The position numbers and the translations under genes were made by a program. From Ruminiclostridium hungatei (lineage in GTDB: Bacteria; Bacillota; Clostridia; Acetivibrionales; DSM-1351): a stretch of DNA of 64,000 nt. Shown here piece by piece: positions 42,713 through 51,071 of this stretch. The notes below the pieces were generated by a model. That model saw nothing but the letters and a program-made list of their open reading frames with translations, was not told the DNA's origin and did no database searches. The stretch covers positions 62,001 to 126,000 of the forward strand of contig NZ_MZGX01000014.1 in NCBI RefSeq assembly GCF_002051585.1. The letters are read 5' to 3'. Each line of letters opens with the position of its first letter. Position 1 is the first letter of the stretch.

Positions 42713-43639
42713 TTAATCAGGATTAAACATTTTCAATAATCGTAAGTAATGGTTAGCTTCACGTAACACATGGTCACCTAATAGTGGAATAATGATAGAC
42801 CTGACTTTACATTCAAGTATTCCCTGCGTACCTTGGGTCTTGAAATTTTGTAGTTCCAGAGTTGCCTTAAAACTGTTATCTGTAACTTTTGCCAACGGTG
42901 GTACAGCCGTATCCATTGCAGCTTTTGCTTCTATAGTCAGCCGGTCAAATTCATTTCCAAAATCATTAGCTTTATTGATTAAATCGTTTTCTGATGGGTC
43001 AAGTAAGCCACGTATGAATTTTGCATGCTCTGCCATTTGCCTATTCCAAAATAATTCCTGTTCGTATGCCTCCCGCTCTGTATTTAATTCCTCTTTGCTT
43101 TGAAGTTTCCGGACCGTTAGCAGGTATAGTTTTGCTTCACGCGTGATGTGGGTGATCAGCAAGGGATAATTGACCGTAAACATTTTGCAGGATAAAACCT
43201 CAGATAAAATATTTGTCTTAAACTGTATTAAGGCAGCAATTAAACGCATTGCATTTTGATTAAGCGCATATACCCTTTTCTCAAGCATGGGGCTGAGCGC
43301 TATTGAACCTCCACTCATCAATTCAGCCTCTGCCTGCGTAAGTTCAGTGGGTATCTGTACTCCTGTAAAATAAGAAGTAGCTGCTTCTGCTTTTAGGGTA
43401 TAGGGGGTTGTTACTTCACCAGACTGAAGCACCTCAGGATTTACAATGCCATTTGAAAGGGAAATTACCTCTCCCAAAAGCATATCAAATTGTTTGCGAA
43501 AAGCATCTGCCTGCTGGGTAAAAATGGTGTCCCTTGGTGTAAAACCCGCCTCAAGAAATAATGAGTGTTCCTTCATAATCCTTGCAAAAAATAAATGTAA
43601 GCCCAGGGATTGTTTTATAAACTCCATACTTGAAAGCAT
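42713..43639 (-). CDS. DUF2935 protein (ferritin-like, two-repeat)
   Basis: 308 aa. Two helical repeats of about 130 residues, each with the pattern FWxxxMxEHxxFxRxLLDP: LFFARIMKEHSLFLEAGF near the start and LFWNRQMAEHAKFIRGLLDP near residue 200. Conserved Glu/His pairs suggest a metal-binding four-helix bundle. The family is common in Bacilli and Clostridia; its function is not established. Its ATG complement (43637-43639) follows an AGGTTG-like site. Single gene. Confidence 0.85.
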   Translation of the reverse strand: MLSSMEFIKQSLGLHLFFARIMKEHSLFLEAGFTPRDTIFTQQADAFRKQFDMLLGEVISLSNGIVNPEVLQSGEVTTPYTLKAEAATSYFTGVQIPTELTQAEAELMSGGSIALSPMLEKRVYALNQNAMRLIAALIQFKTNILSEVLSCKMFTVNYPLLITHITREAKLYLLTVRKLQSKEELNTEREAYEQELFWNRQMAEHAKFIRGLLDPSENDLINKANDFGNEFDRLTIEAKAAMDTAVPPLAKVTDNSFKATLELQNFKTQGTQGILECKVRSIIIPLLGDHVLREANHYLRLLKMFNPD

Positions 43640-43975
43640 AGTTCAACCTCCAAAAAACTTTATATTATAATTGTATGTTTGTTTACATAAACTGTTACAT
43701 CCGGTTCTCTCATTCTTATATGATTACTCTTTCCATTTTGGAATGAGAAATTATTATGGATTAAAGAATGCAGGAAAACAATTAAGACCGAACTTTTTTA
43801 TTCAGAAATGAGTATTGAAATATCTACAGATAAAAAGGCACAATGCGGATAAATCAAAAAATGTTTATTATCGGATCAGAGTGTGATATTATTGTAAATG
43901 AACAAATTGTTCTATAAAATAGTAACAATAGAATGATAATGCTAATCAACAGTACTAATCAACAGTGCTATTTTG
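43640..43975. other. Non-coding A/T-rich stretch
   Basis: About 340 bases upstream of the DUF2935 gene (its promoter, minus strand) and before the structured region. The words AATCAACAGT occur twice (around 43944-43964). No ORF with a ribosome-binding site. Confidence 0.4.
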
Positions 43976-43978
43976 TCC

Positions 43979-44049
43979 GGGCAGGAAAGAGAATACAAGG
44001 CCAGAACATCTGTCATTTTGGCCGAAGAGGCGGTTGTTCCATCCCTGCC
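43979..44049 (+). ncRNA. Candidate structured RNA upstream of the second holin
   Basis: GGCAGG (43980-43985) pairs with CCTGCC (44044-44049), enclosing the inner hairpin GGCCA (43999-44003) with TGGCC (44019-44023). The element is followed directly by the CTAG-ended element C. No known family recognised. Confidence 0.3.
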
Positions 44050-44067
44050 TTGATAATTTAACCTGCA

Positions 44068-44179
44068 GTGCTAGTTAATAAAGTCTTGAAGAGACAAGTT
44101 TGCTCACGCCAGGACGACTTTAAAGAAATGAGCAGCAGCCAAGCAGCTCTTGCCTGTTTACCACATTTTTAACTAGCAC
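44068..44179. repeat. Hairpin element C with CTAG ends
   Basis: Perfect 11-bp inverted termini GTGCTAGTTAA (44068-44078) and TTAACTAGCAC (44169-44179). Inside are TGCTCA (44101-44106) with TGAGCA (44129-44134) and AAAGTC with GACTTT. Like elements A and B it starts CTAGT and ends ACTAG, but it lacks their core. It ends about 40 bases before the holin gene. Confidence 0.5.
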
Positions 44180-44222
44180 AACGAGTTAATTTAAAATAGC
44201 GGAAAGTTATGGAGGGAATAAT

Positions 44223-44690
44223 ATGGGAATTATTAATGCTATAAAAGAAGCCATTGCAGCACCGTTTGTCGGTTTATCTTTTGAAGTTGGATGGTTTGGC
44301 TGGCTTGTTGCAGTTTTTGGGGCCTGCCTGGCGGGGGATTGGATAACAGGCTCGGCTGCAGCCGCCAAAAACGGTGAATGGAGTTCAAAAATAAGCAGAG
44401 AAGGTATATGGCATAAGGCGGGTTGTATAGTTGTTGTCCTGGTGGCTGCTGTCCTGGATAGGGTAATAGGCGGGGTACTCAACAACATACCCGGTATATC
44501 CCCACCATTTACATATACCGTATTGCTTTGCCCCATAATATTAGTGTGGTACATACTGACGGAGCTGGGCAGCATTATAGAGAATGCAGGCAAGATGGGT
44601 GCACCTGTACCGGGATTCTTGAAAAAAGCTATTGCTTTGATTAAGGGCACTGTTGATGCAGCAGGGGACAAGATAACACAAAGGAAATAA
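44223..44690 (+). CDS. Second phage holin, orphan paralogue
   Basis: 155 aa, clearly related along its whole length to the holin at 40147 (shared GWFGWLV, REG-WHK-GCIV, VLLCP, WYILTELGSIIENAGKMGA, PVPGF). ATG 44223 follows GGAGGG. No amidase is next to it; instead the following gene encodes a Cys-rich/Ala-repeat protein. It may export or release a partner rather than lyse the cell, or be a remnant of duplication. Confidence 0.85.
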   Translation: MGIINAIKEAIAAPFVGLSFEVGWFGWLVAVFGACLAGDWITGSAAAAKNGEWSSKISREGIWHKAGCIVVVLVAAVLDRVIGGVLNNIPGISPPFTYTVLLCPIILVWYILTELGSIIENAGKMGAPVPGFLKKAIALIKGTVDAAGDKITQRK

Positions 44691-44818
44691 ATCTTCCCTG
44701 GGGAGGAGCGCTTAGGGCTTGCAAATCAAGGCCTTTATGCAGCACATTGTTTTTGTAGCCATATGAATTTTTTCGGCATATTTTATAACTATAATGTATG
44801 GGGCTCAGGGGCAGAAAT

Positions 44819-46324
44819 ATGAGAAGAAAGAGATATCTCCGCAAATCAGCCGGTTATAAGTCAAAAGCAGCAAAAACTCAACCTTCTGAAATAGACGAAA
44901 TCGCACCTGAGAACAGTGTGGGCGCTGATACGGGCGGGACTGGCGATTATCTGCCGGTGGAGGAGAGGGTTTACGATTGTGAGGATTGCTATCAGAGGAA
45001 GAATTGCAGCAAATGCAACAAATGCAAACCTGGCTGTGCAGAAATATGCGGCAGATTTGATGAAGAGGATTGTAATTTTGCCTGTGCCAGTGACAAGGAA
45101 TTATTGATAAGAATATATTGCCTGCTCTTAAACAGAGAACACGGCCTAAAGGCAATTGGGAATAAACTCAAGAAGTCGGAGCTGAACGATGACCTTAAAA
45201 ACATAAAGTCAATTTCCGACCTTCTGGAGAGGGCGATAGTGGGGCTGGGGGAAACTGCCCTGGGAGCTGTAAAAAAGGCGGTGGATGCTGCGGGAACCAT
45301 GTCGGATATCACCTCCGGACTGGCCAAAATTGCAGCCAGTTCCACGCAGACAGCAGGTTCGGTTGCACAAACAGCCAGCGGCTTGGCGACCGTGGCAGCG
45401 GGTACTGCCGGGACAGCAGGTGGCATAGCCCTTACATCCTCCGCATTGGCGAATACGGCAGCAGCAGGTGCAGCAACCGCCGGAGCGGCAGCAGATATTG
45501 CAGCAGAAGGAGCCGGAATTGCTGCGGCAAGCGCAGTTACTACCGGAGCGTTGGTGGACGTGGCAGCAGAAGCAGCGGGAGTGGCAGCGGCAGGAGCTGC
45601 AACTGTGGGAGTGGCAGGAGATATAGCGGCAGAAGCGGCCGGCCTGGCAGCGGCAGGAGCTGCAACTGCGGGAGTGGCAGGAGATATAGCGGCAGAAGCG
45701 GCCGGCCTGGCAGCAGCCGGGGCAGAAACTGCTGGATTGGCAGGGGACATTGCGGCCGGAGCAGCCGGAACCGCAGCCTCCATATCGGACACCATAGCCG
45801 GGATAGCCGGAACGGCGGCGGGTGCAGCAGCCACATCGGCAGCAGTCTCCGGCACAGTGGCTGGCGCGGCGGAAACTGTGGCAGGTGCGGCAGCTACATC
45901 GGCAGCGGTATCAAGCACCGTAGCCAGTGTGGCAGCCACCACAGCAGGAACATCGGCTACATCAGCGGCAGCAGAGGGCATAAATATTGAGGCTGTCACC
46001 TCCGGACCTGTAGAAGCCCGTTCTGAAACCGATACTGTACAGGTGTGGCTTTTTAACAATGGCAGGGTGCCTTCAAAGGTTGCTGATGTGCTTATATTTG
46101 ATCTTACGGTCAGCCCAAAAACCAGGTATTATGTGCAAAGTTCCGCCGTACCTGCCAGTAGCTCGGTTTATTTCGCCATTGCTCCGGTGCCGGCTTCATA
46201 TGAAGTACAGGTACAGGGACTCACCGATGGTTTGCATGCATATGCGGTAGCCTTGGACGGGGCAGAGATGAAGATGGATACCGTAAAACCCAGAGAAGCC
46301 GGTATATTGTGTATTTATCCCTGA
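44819..46324 (+). CDS. Cys-rich, alanine-repeat protein of unknown function
   Basis: 501 aa from ATG 44819 (an upstream ATG at 44798 is also in frame). Parts: an Arg/Lys-rich start (MRRKRYLRKSAGYKSKAAK), a cluster of about ten Cys near residues 55-90 (CEDCYQRKNCSKCNKCKPGC), a short helical region, then about 230 residues almost only Ala, Gly, Thr, Ser and Val in 21-residue repeats (GVAGDIAAEAAGLAAA), and a beta-rich C-terminal domain (VQVWLFNNGRVPSKVADVL, SYEVQVQGLTDG). Two repeats are 63-bp near-identical DNA. No signal peptide is visible. I recognise no family; a spore-surface or particle component is conjecture. Confidence 0.8.
   Translation: MRRKRYLRKSAGYKSKAAKTQPSEIDEIAPENSVGADTGGTGDYLPVEERVYDCEDCYQRKNCSKCNKCKPGCAEICGRFDEEDCNFACASDKELLIRIYCLLLNREHGLKAIGNKLKKSELNDDLKNIKSISDLLERAIVGLGETALGAVKKAVDAAGTMSDITSGLAKIAASSTQTAGSVAQTASGLATVAAGTAGTAGGIALTSSALANTAAAGAATAGAAADIAAEGAGIAAASAVTTGALVDVAAEAAGVAAAGAATVGVAGDIAAEAAGLAAAGAATAGVAGDIAAEAAGLAAAGAETAGLAGDIAAGAAGTAASISDTIAGIAGTAAGAAATSAAVSGTVAGAAETVAGAAATSAAVSSTVASVAATTAGTSATSAAAEGINIEAVTSGPVEARSETDTVQVWLFNNGRVPSKVADVLIFDLTVSPKTRYYVQSSAVPASSSVYFAIAPVPASYEVQVQGLTDGLHAYAVALDGAEMKMDTVKPREAGILCIYP
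45593..45718 (+). repeat. 63-bp tandem DNA repeats in the Ala-rich gene
   Basis: Two almost identical 63-bp (21-codon) units begin at 45593 and 45656, followed by a diverged third. This indicates recent expansion within the repeat domain. Confidence 0.85.
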
Positions 46325-46433
46325 AGGACGATATTAATTCTATTTTGCAGGTTTTGGATATATAATAATTAAGAATAAACACCTGATTTATGAATAGTAA
46401 ACTGCTTTATGAAATATTCCGGAGGTGCGCAAT

Positions 46434-47003
46434 ATGGAACTGGCTACACAGCGTGTTAACTACAGACTTTTTGAGAAAGCAGACTTTGACCTGTTTTATG
46501 CTGTTTTTTCTGATAAGGAAATAATGAGATATGCCTGGATTGATGAAATTCTCAGCCGGGAAAAAATGCTGGCTTTCTTTGAAGATTTTCTTAGCGTCGG
46601 ACATATGCCCAACAAAAACAACTCTTACGCGTTTGCGGCTTTTTCCAGGGGAAATGGCCGTTTTGCGGGCTTTGCGGATATTCAACTGCATTCTCACAAT
46701 GAAAACGGCGGCTGCGGAGAAATAGGGTACTTTCTGATGCAGGAGTTCTGGGGAAAAGGATATGCCACAGAGTTTGCCGGGGCCATGACGGATTTTGGCT
46801 TTGAAAGCCTGAAGCTCCACAAAGTTTGTGCCAGATGTAATGCCAACAACCTGAAATCAGAGAACATAATGAAAAAACTTGGAATGACAAAGGAAGGGGA
46901 GCTGAGAAAAGTAAGGTATAAAGGCGGAAGCTGGGATGATGAAAAGTACTATGGGATTCTCCGGGAGGAATGGCTGGCCCGAAGGCAGCAAGCTACTCTT
47001 TGA
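46434..47003 (+). CDS. GNAT-family N-acetyltransferase (RimJ/RimL type)
   Basis: 189 aa from ATG 46434, which follows GGAGGTG; an in-frame GTG at 46425 lies in that site. It has the RimJ/L fold: ATQRVNYRLFEKADFDLFYA, the acetyl-CoA loop GEIGYFLMQEFWGKGYATE, then KVCARCNANNLKSENIMKKLG. It probably acetylates the N-terminus of a protein or a small amine; the substrate is not predictable. Its end overlaps the convergent Fur-family gene by 11 bases. Confidence 0.9.
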   Translation: MELATQRVNYRLFEKADFDLFYAVFSDKEIMRYAWIDEILSREKMLAFFEDFLSVGHMPNKNNSYAFAAFSRGNGRFAGFADIQLHSHNENGGCGEIGYFLMQEFWGKGYATEFAGAMTDFGFESLKLHKVCARCNANNLKSENIMKKLGMTKEGELRKVRYKGGSWDDEKYYGILREEWLARRQQATL

Positions 47004-47409
47004 TACCTCCGGTACACTTTGGACATATCCCAAGGAACTCCAGGCTATGCCCTGTTATGATAAAGCCGGTCCGGCGTATCAAGGTCTCTTCCATACATGT
47101 CAGAGGACAATCATCAATGGATATGGTTTCACTGCACATGGTGCACACAAGCTGATGCTTGTGCTGATGATTGTTGAACTGGTAATATGTTTTTCCGTCC
47201 TGGCTCAGATTCTTTAAAAGTATACCCTTGTCAGACAGCGTTCCCAGCGTACGATAGGCAGTAGAAAGGCTCATTTGAACCTCCTTTGCAACTATGGAAT
47301 AAACTTCCTCTGCCGTCATGGGACCAGAAGAAGCGTCCAGGATATTCAGTATGGCAAGACGGTTCTTTGTTGTTTTCAGATCTGAAGCTTTCAAGATATC
47401 TTCTCTCAT
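46993..47409 (-). CDS. Fur-family metalloregulator, probably Zur-like
   Basis: 138 aa from the ATG complement at 47407-47409. Winged helix (TTKNRLAILNILDASSGPMT, AEEVYSIVAKEVQMSLSTAYRTL) and a metal-binding dimer domain with two structural CxxC pairs (LVCTMCSE and GICPKC) and an HQHKHQL site. It is divergent from a G3E GTPase gene, a common arrangement for zinc-responsive Zur. Fe- or peroxide-sensing relatives cannot be excluded. Confidence 0.88.
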   Translation of the reverse strand: MREDILKASDLKTTKNRLAILNILDASSGPMTAEEVYSIVAKEVQMSLSTAYRTLGTLSDKGILLKNLSQDGKTYYQFNNHQHKHQLVCTMCSETISIDDCPLTCMEETLIRRTGFIITGHSLEFLGICPKCTGGIKE

Positions 47410-47588
47410 GGAGACATTCCTTTCAATTGTAAATGGCTGAAGCAGAGCAATCTTCATATGTTAATATATATCACTTCGATTTTTATATGTCAATCAACAA
47501 TTTAAGGAGGCAGGTGCAGTATTTTATCAGCATGTATTCTGATTTTCCGGAATATTATCTTACTATATAAGTAATACGGGGGCAGAAA

Positions 47589-48596
47589 ATGGCTGTAAAA
47601 ATAGATATTGTTGCAGGTTTTCCCGGGGCAGGAAAAACCACCTTTGTTAAAAAGATCATTAAGGAACAGCTGCACCGTGAAAGACTGGCAGTAATTCAAA
47701 ATGAATTTGGTGACATAAGTATAGACGCCGCAATTCTTAAATGCCCGGGAATAGATATAAAGGGAGTTGCTGTAGGAGGTGCATGCTGTTCTCCTTACGG
47801 GAATCTTTCCTCGGCATTAAAGGAGGCCCTGGCAAAAAATGCTCCCGACAGGGTGATAATCGAGACTTCCGGTATTGACAGGCTTTCCGCGGTTCTGGAA
47901 GCCTGCCGGCAGATAGCCCGGAAAATGGACGGCGGAATCAACATATGTGCCACAGTTGTAGATGCTGTCAAATATAAAATGTATTCAGACGGCTTCGGGG
48001 AACTTTATAAGGAGCAGATAATAAACGCTAAAACCATAGTACTGAGCCGCACGCAATTTGTGGACCAGCACAGGCTGGCCGATTTGGTAAGGGATATCCG
48101 AAGTAAAAATCTGAGGGCGGATATTGTTACTACTCCTTGGAACAGGTTTTTAGGAAGGCAGATGGTTACAACGGCGGAAGGGGCGGCAGAAGGCCTTGCG
48201 CAAAGCCGCATCAGATTAAAGATAAAATGCTACAACCCTGACCTGAACGAAAGGCAAGCCATAGCCCACCAGAATTATGACTCCGGCTGCAGCTGTAATA
48301 CCTTGCCGGAGGTCCAGTTCCAGCCTGTATTTGAAAGCTGGGGGGTGGAAACTCCCAGGAACTTCAGCAGGGCAGACATTGAAAATATATTGCGCCTGGT
48401 GGCGAATGACAATTATGGCAGGATATTAAGGGCAAAGGGAATATTGCCTGCAAAGAGGGAAAGCTGGCTGCACTTTGACTATGTACCCGGAGAGATGGAG
48501 GTCGGGCCGATTGCTCCGGATAATACAGGAAGAATAAGCGTTATGGGAGAAAGGCTTGACACGTCCCGGTTATCCAGGCTTTTCAATGTTCAGTGA
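47589..48596 (+). CDS. G3E-family GTPase (CobW/ZagA-like metallochaperone)
   Basis: 335 aa. P-loop GTPase domain: Walker A GFPGAGKTTF, switch region with EFGDISIDAAIL, ETSGIDRL and a G4-type segment (VLSRTQF in place of the usual NKxD). The family's CxCC metal motif is replaced by GGACCSP, keeping CC. A His/Cys-rich section (NYDSGCSCN) and a CobW-C domain follow. Such GTPases insert zinc, nickel or cobalt. The divergent Fur-family gene suggests regulation by metal. Start ATG 47589 has weak GGGGGC upstream. Confidence 0.85.
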   Translation: MAVKIDIVAGFPGAGKTTFVKKIIKEQLHRERLAVIQNEFGDISIDAAILKCPGIDIKGVAVGGACCSPYGNLSSALKEALAKNAPDRVIIETSGIDRLSAVLEACRQIARKMDGGINICATVVDAVKYKMYSDGFGELYKEQIINAKTIVLSRTQFVDQHRLADLVRDIRSKNLRADIVTTPWNRFLGRQMVTTAEGAAEGLAQSRIRLKIKCYNPDLNERQAIAHQNYDSGCSCNTLPEVQFQPVFESWGVETPRNFSRADIENILRLVANDNYGRILRAKGILPAKRESWLHFDYVPGEMEVGPIAPDNTGRISVMGERLDTSRLSRLFNVQ

Positions 48597-49778
48597 AACC
48601 TTCCCGGTCCTGATAAGTTCAAGATTTTTTGAAATCAGCGCCATCCTCTGCTGTACACAGGCATAGCTCCTGAGAGGGTCCTCCGGAGTATTCATCACGT
48701 AATCCAGCATTTTGTCCACTGTGGTGGCAGCCACGTGGCAGCGGGTGTCGGAGGAGGCGTAATAAATCAAGATTTCTCCGCTGCGTCTGGCAACTGCACC
48801 GTTGCAGAATATTACGTTGGATACATCTCCAAGACGTTCTTCCCCCACGGGTGCTATCAAATAGCCTCCCGGACGCTTTATAACCTGTTCCGGCCTGCTC
48901 AGCTCCGACAAAAAGGCGTAAACCACATAGCGCAGTCCGGCAGCAGTGTTGCGTACACCATGGGCAATGTGAAGCCAGCCTGCGGCTGTCTTTATTGGAG
49001 CCGGGCCCTGGCCGTTCTTGACTTCCTTGATTGTGTGATACTCCTTGCATTCCATAAGGATTTCTTCCCCGATATATGCATTTTCCATGGAGTCAGTATA
49101 GCCAAAACCAATTCCTCCGCCTTCTCCCGTTTCGATAAAGCCATCCTGGGGTCTGGTATATAGAGCATATTTTCCGTTTATAAACTCAGGATGGAGCACC
49201 ACGTTGCGCTGCTGGGCAGAGGTGGTCTTCAGGTCGGGCAGGCGCTCCCAGCTTTTCAGGTCCTTTGTTCTTGCAATTCCGCATGCCGCAACAGCACTTG
49301 AAGTATCTCCAAAGGGTGCGGCGGGATCTTTTCTTTCGGTGCAGAAAAGGCCGTATATCCAGCCGTCTTCATGCTTTACCAGCCTCATGTCATATATGTT
49401 TACATCAGGCTGTTCAGTTTCGGGCATGACTACGGGATAATCCCGGAATTTAAAGCCGTCTATTCCGTTTTCACTTTCTGCAACTGCAAAAAATGACTTT
49501 CTGTCATTTCCCTCCACCCGTACCACCAGGTGAACTTTACCATCCAATTCAAGGGCTCCGGGGTTGAAGGCGCAGTTTACACCGAGGCGCTCCATAAGAT
49601 ACGGGTTTGCGTTCCTGTCCAGATCATACCTCCAGAAAAGGGGGGTGTGTTCACTTGTGATTACGGGATATTGATACCTGTCAAAAATACCATTGCCGCC
49701 TTCCAGTCTGTTATTTTTTCTTTTAACCAGGCAGTTGTGCTGCTGAACCAGATATTTCAATCTCTCATCGAAGAGCAT
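48570..49778 (-). CDS. GH130 mannosyl-glucose phosphorylase (GH130_1-like)
   Basis: 402 aa. The five-bladed propeller of GH130 with the GH130_1 pattern: NPYLMERLGVNCAFNPGALE, VHLVVRVEGNDRKSFFAVAE, TEQPDVNIYDMRLVKHEDGW, PEFINGKYALYTRPQDGFI and GQGPAPIKTAAGWLHIAHGV. Family members phosphorolyse beta-1,4-mannosyl-glucose to mannose-1-phosphate and glucose. The neighbours (epimerase and second GH130) make up the known mannobiose route. The 3' end overlaps the convergent GTPase gene by 27 bases. Confidence 0.9.
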   Translation of the reverse strand: MLFDERLKYLVQQHNCLVKRKNNRLEGGNGIFDRYQYPVITSEHTPLFWRYDLDRNANPYLMERLGVNCAFNPGALELDGKVHLVVRVEGNDRKSFFAVAESENGIDGFKFRDYPVVMPETEQPDVNIYDMRLVKHEDGWIYGLFCTERKDPAAPFGDTSSAVAACGIARTKDLKSWERLPDLKTTSAQQRNVVLHPEFINGKYALYTRPQDGFIETGEGGGIGFGYTDSMENAYIGEEILMECKEYHTIKEVKNGQGPAPIKTAAGWLHIAHGVRNTAAGLRYVVYAFLSELSRPEQVIKRPGGYLIAPVGEERLGDVSNVIFCNGAVARRSGEILIYYASSDTRCHVAATTVDKMLDYVMNTPEDPLRSYACVQQRMALISKNLELIRTGKVSLNIEKPG

Positions 49779-49789
49779 TATAATTCCTC

Positions 49790-51016
49790 CTATGCAAATA
49801 AAGCTTCATTATCTGCTGCGATTTTTGATAACCTTTCCAACATTTCAAAACACATGCGGCTGTTGTGATAAGGACATTTCCAGGGGCCGACCTTTTCCGT
49901 ATGGATTACCCTGGAGCCGTCTGCGGTTGTTCCCCAGAACCATTCACCATGCCTGCCGTCAATTAAGTGGGAGCTGATAAAGCTCCATACATTACAGGCC
50001 TCTCGAAGAAAGGAAACCAACCCCGACAATTGATAGGCATTTGTGAAGCCCACTACGGCTTCCGCCTGTGCCCACCATTCCTTGAAGTCCTTCAGGATTC
50101 CATTCTTTCTTTCATAAAAAAGCCCGCCGTTTATTTTATCAATACCGTCCGAAAACACCTTTTTTGCCATAAGCACTGAGGTTACTCTTACCTTGACCAG
50201 AAGCGCCTCGTTTCCAAGCACTTCCGCAGCCTCATATAACAGCCAACTGCCTTCTATATCGTGACCATATGAAACGGCCTTTGAAAGAGGAATCCAGTAA
50301 TTGTCGAAATAAAGCCTGAACTGAAAGGTAAGCGGGTCGATTATATGGTCAATAGTAATATCTATGAGCTCCCTGAGGCTGCCGGCAAGTTTTTCGCTCT
50401 TCCACACCCTGTACAGGTTTGTGTATGCCTCCAGGACATGGAGATGTGTATTCATTGATTTTGGTGCATTCATATCACTGTAGCTCAACCGGGTATTGCT
50501 GATAGGAGACCAGTCCTTTGCAAAAGCCTCCAGATAGCCCTTGTTTACAGGATCACGGCTGTGGGTCTCCAGTGCGTGGTACAGCTCGATGGCATGCTGG
50601 AGGCTTTCCTTTTTTCCTGTTGCCCTGTAAAATTCCGACAGGGCATATATTGCAAAAGCTATAGAGTAGGTTTGCTTTTTGGTATCCACCGGATTACCCT
50701 TGAAATCCAGCATCCAGTAAACTCCTGAGTACTTTTGGTCGATAAAGTTTCTCACTGTGTAGTTATAGGCTCTTTCAGCCATCATGAGATATTTCTCATC
50801 GCCATAGTGCCGGTAGGCGGCAGCATATGTCCAAAGTATCCTGAAATTAAGGACAGATGCCTTATTGTGGCTTGTATCGACAATCAGATCATTTGAAATG
50901 TATCCATAAAAGCCTCCGTTGTCAAAATCCAAAGAATGCTCCAGCCAAAATTTGAGAATATTGTTTGTCAACTCTGAGCGCATAGAATTTAACAGGTTTT
51001 TAATTTCCAGAGCCAT
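49790..51016 (-). CDS. Cellobiose 2-epimerase (AGE family)
   Basis: 408 aa from ATG 51014-51016 (another ATG at 51023-51025 lies three bases after GGAGG; the exact start is unclear). (alpha/alpha)6 barrel of the N-acylglucosamine 2-epimerase superfamily: FWLEHSLDFDNGGFYGYIS, NFRILWTYAAAYRHYGD, SYGHDIEGSWLLYEAAE, EWWAQAEAVVGF, HGEWFWGTT. The catalytic His residues are in SYGHDIE and similar segments. It turns mannobiose into mannosyl-glucose for the next enzyme. Confidence 0.9.
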   Translation of the reverse strand: MALEIKNLLNSMRSELTNNILKFWLEHSLDFDNGGFYGYISNDLIVDTSHNKASVLNFRILWTYAAAYRHYGDEKYLMMAERAYNYTVRNFIDQKYSGVYWMLDFKGNPVDTKKQTYSIAFAIYALSEFYRATGKKESLQHAIELYHALETHSRDPVNKGYLEAFAKDWSPISNTRLSYSDMNAPKSMNTHLHVLEAYTNLYRVWKSEKLAGSLRELIDITIDHIIDPLTFQFRLYFDNYWIPLSKAVSYGHDIEGSWLLYEAAEVLGNEALLVKVRVTSVLMAKKVFSDGIDKINGGLFYERKNGILKDFKEWWAQAEAVVGFTNAYQLSGLVSFLREACNVWSFISSHLIDGRHGEWFWGTTADGSRVIHTEKVGPWKCPYHNSRMCFEMLERLSKIAADNEALFA

Positions 51017-51071
51017 AGCAATCATCAGCCTCCAGTCCAAAAGAATATAAGCTAAAATAATCGGGTCAATA

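Noticed and set aside
44992-46059. 355-codon minus-strand frame across the Ala-rich gene
   Set aside because: Antisense of GC-rich alanine codons; no start signals and extreme composition (Ala, Pro, Ser, Val).
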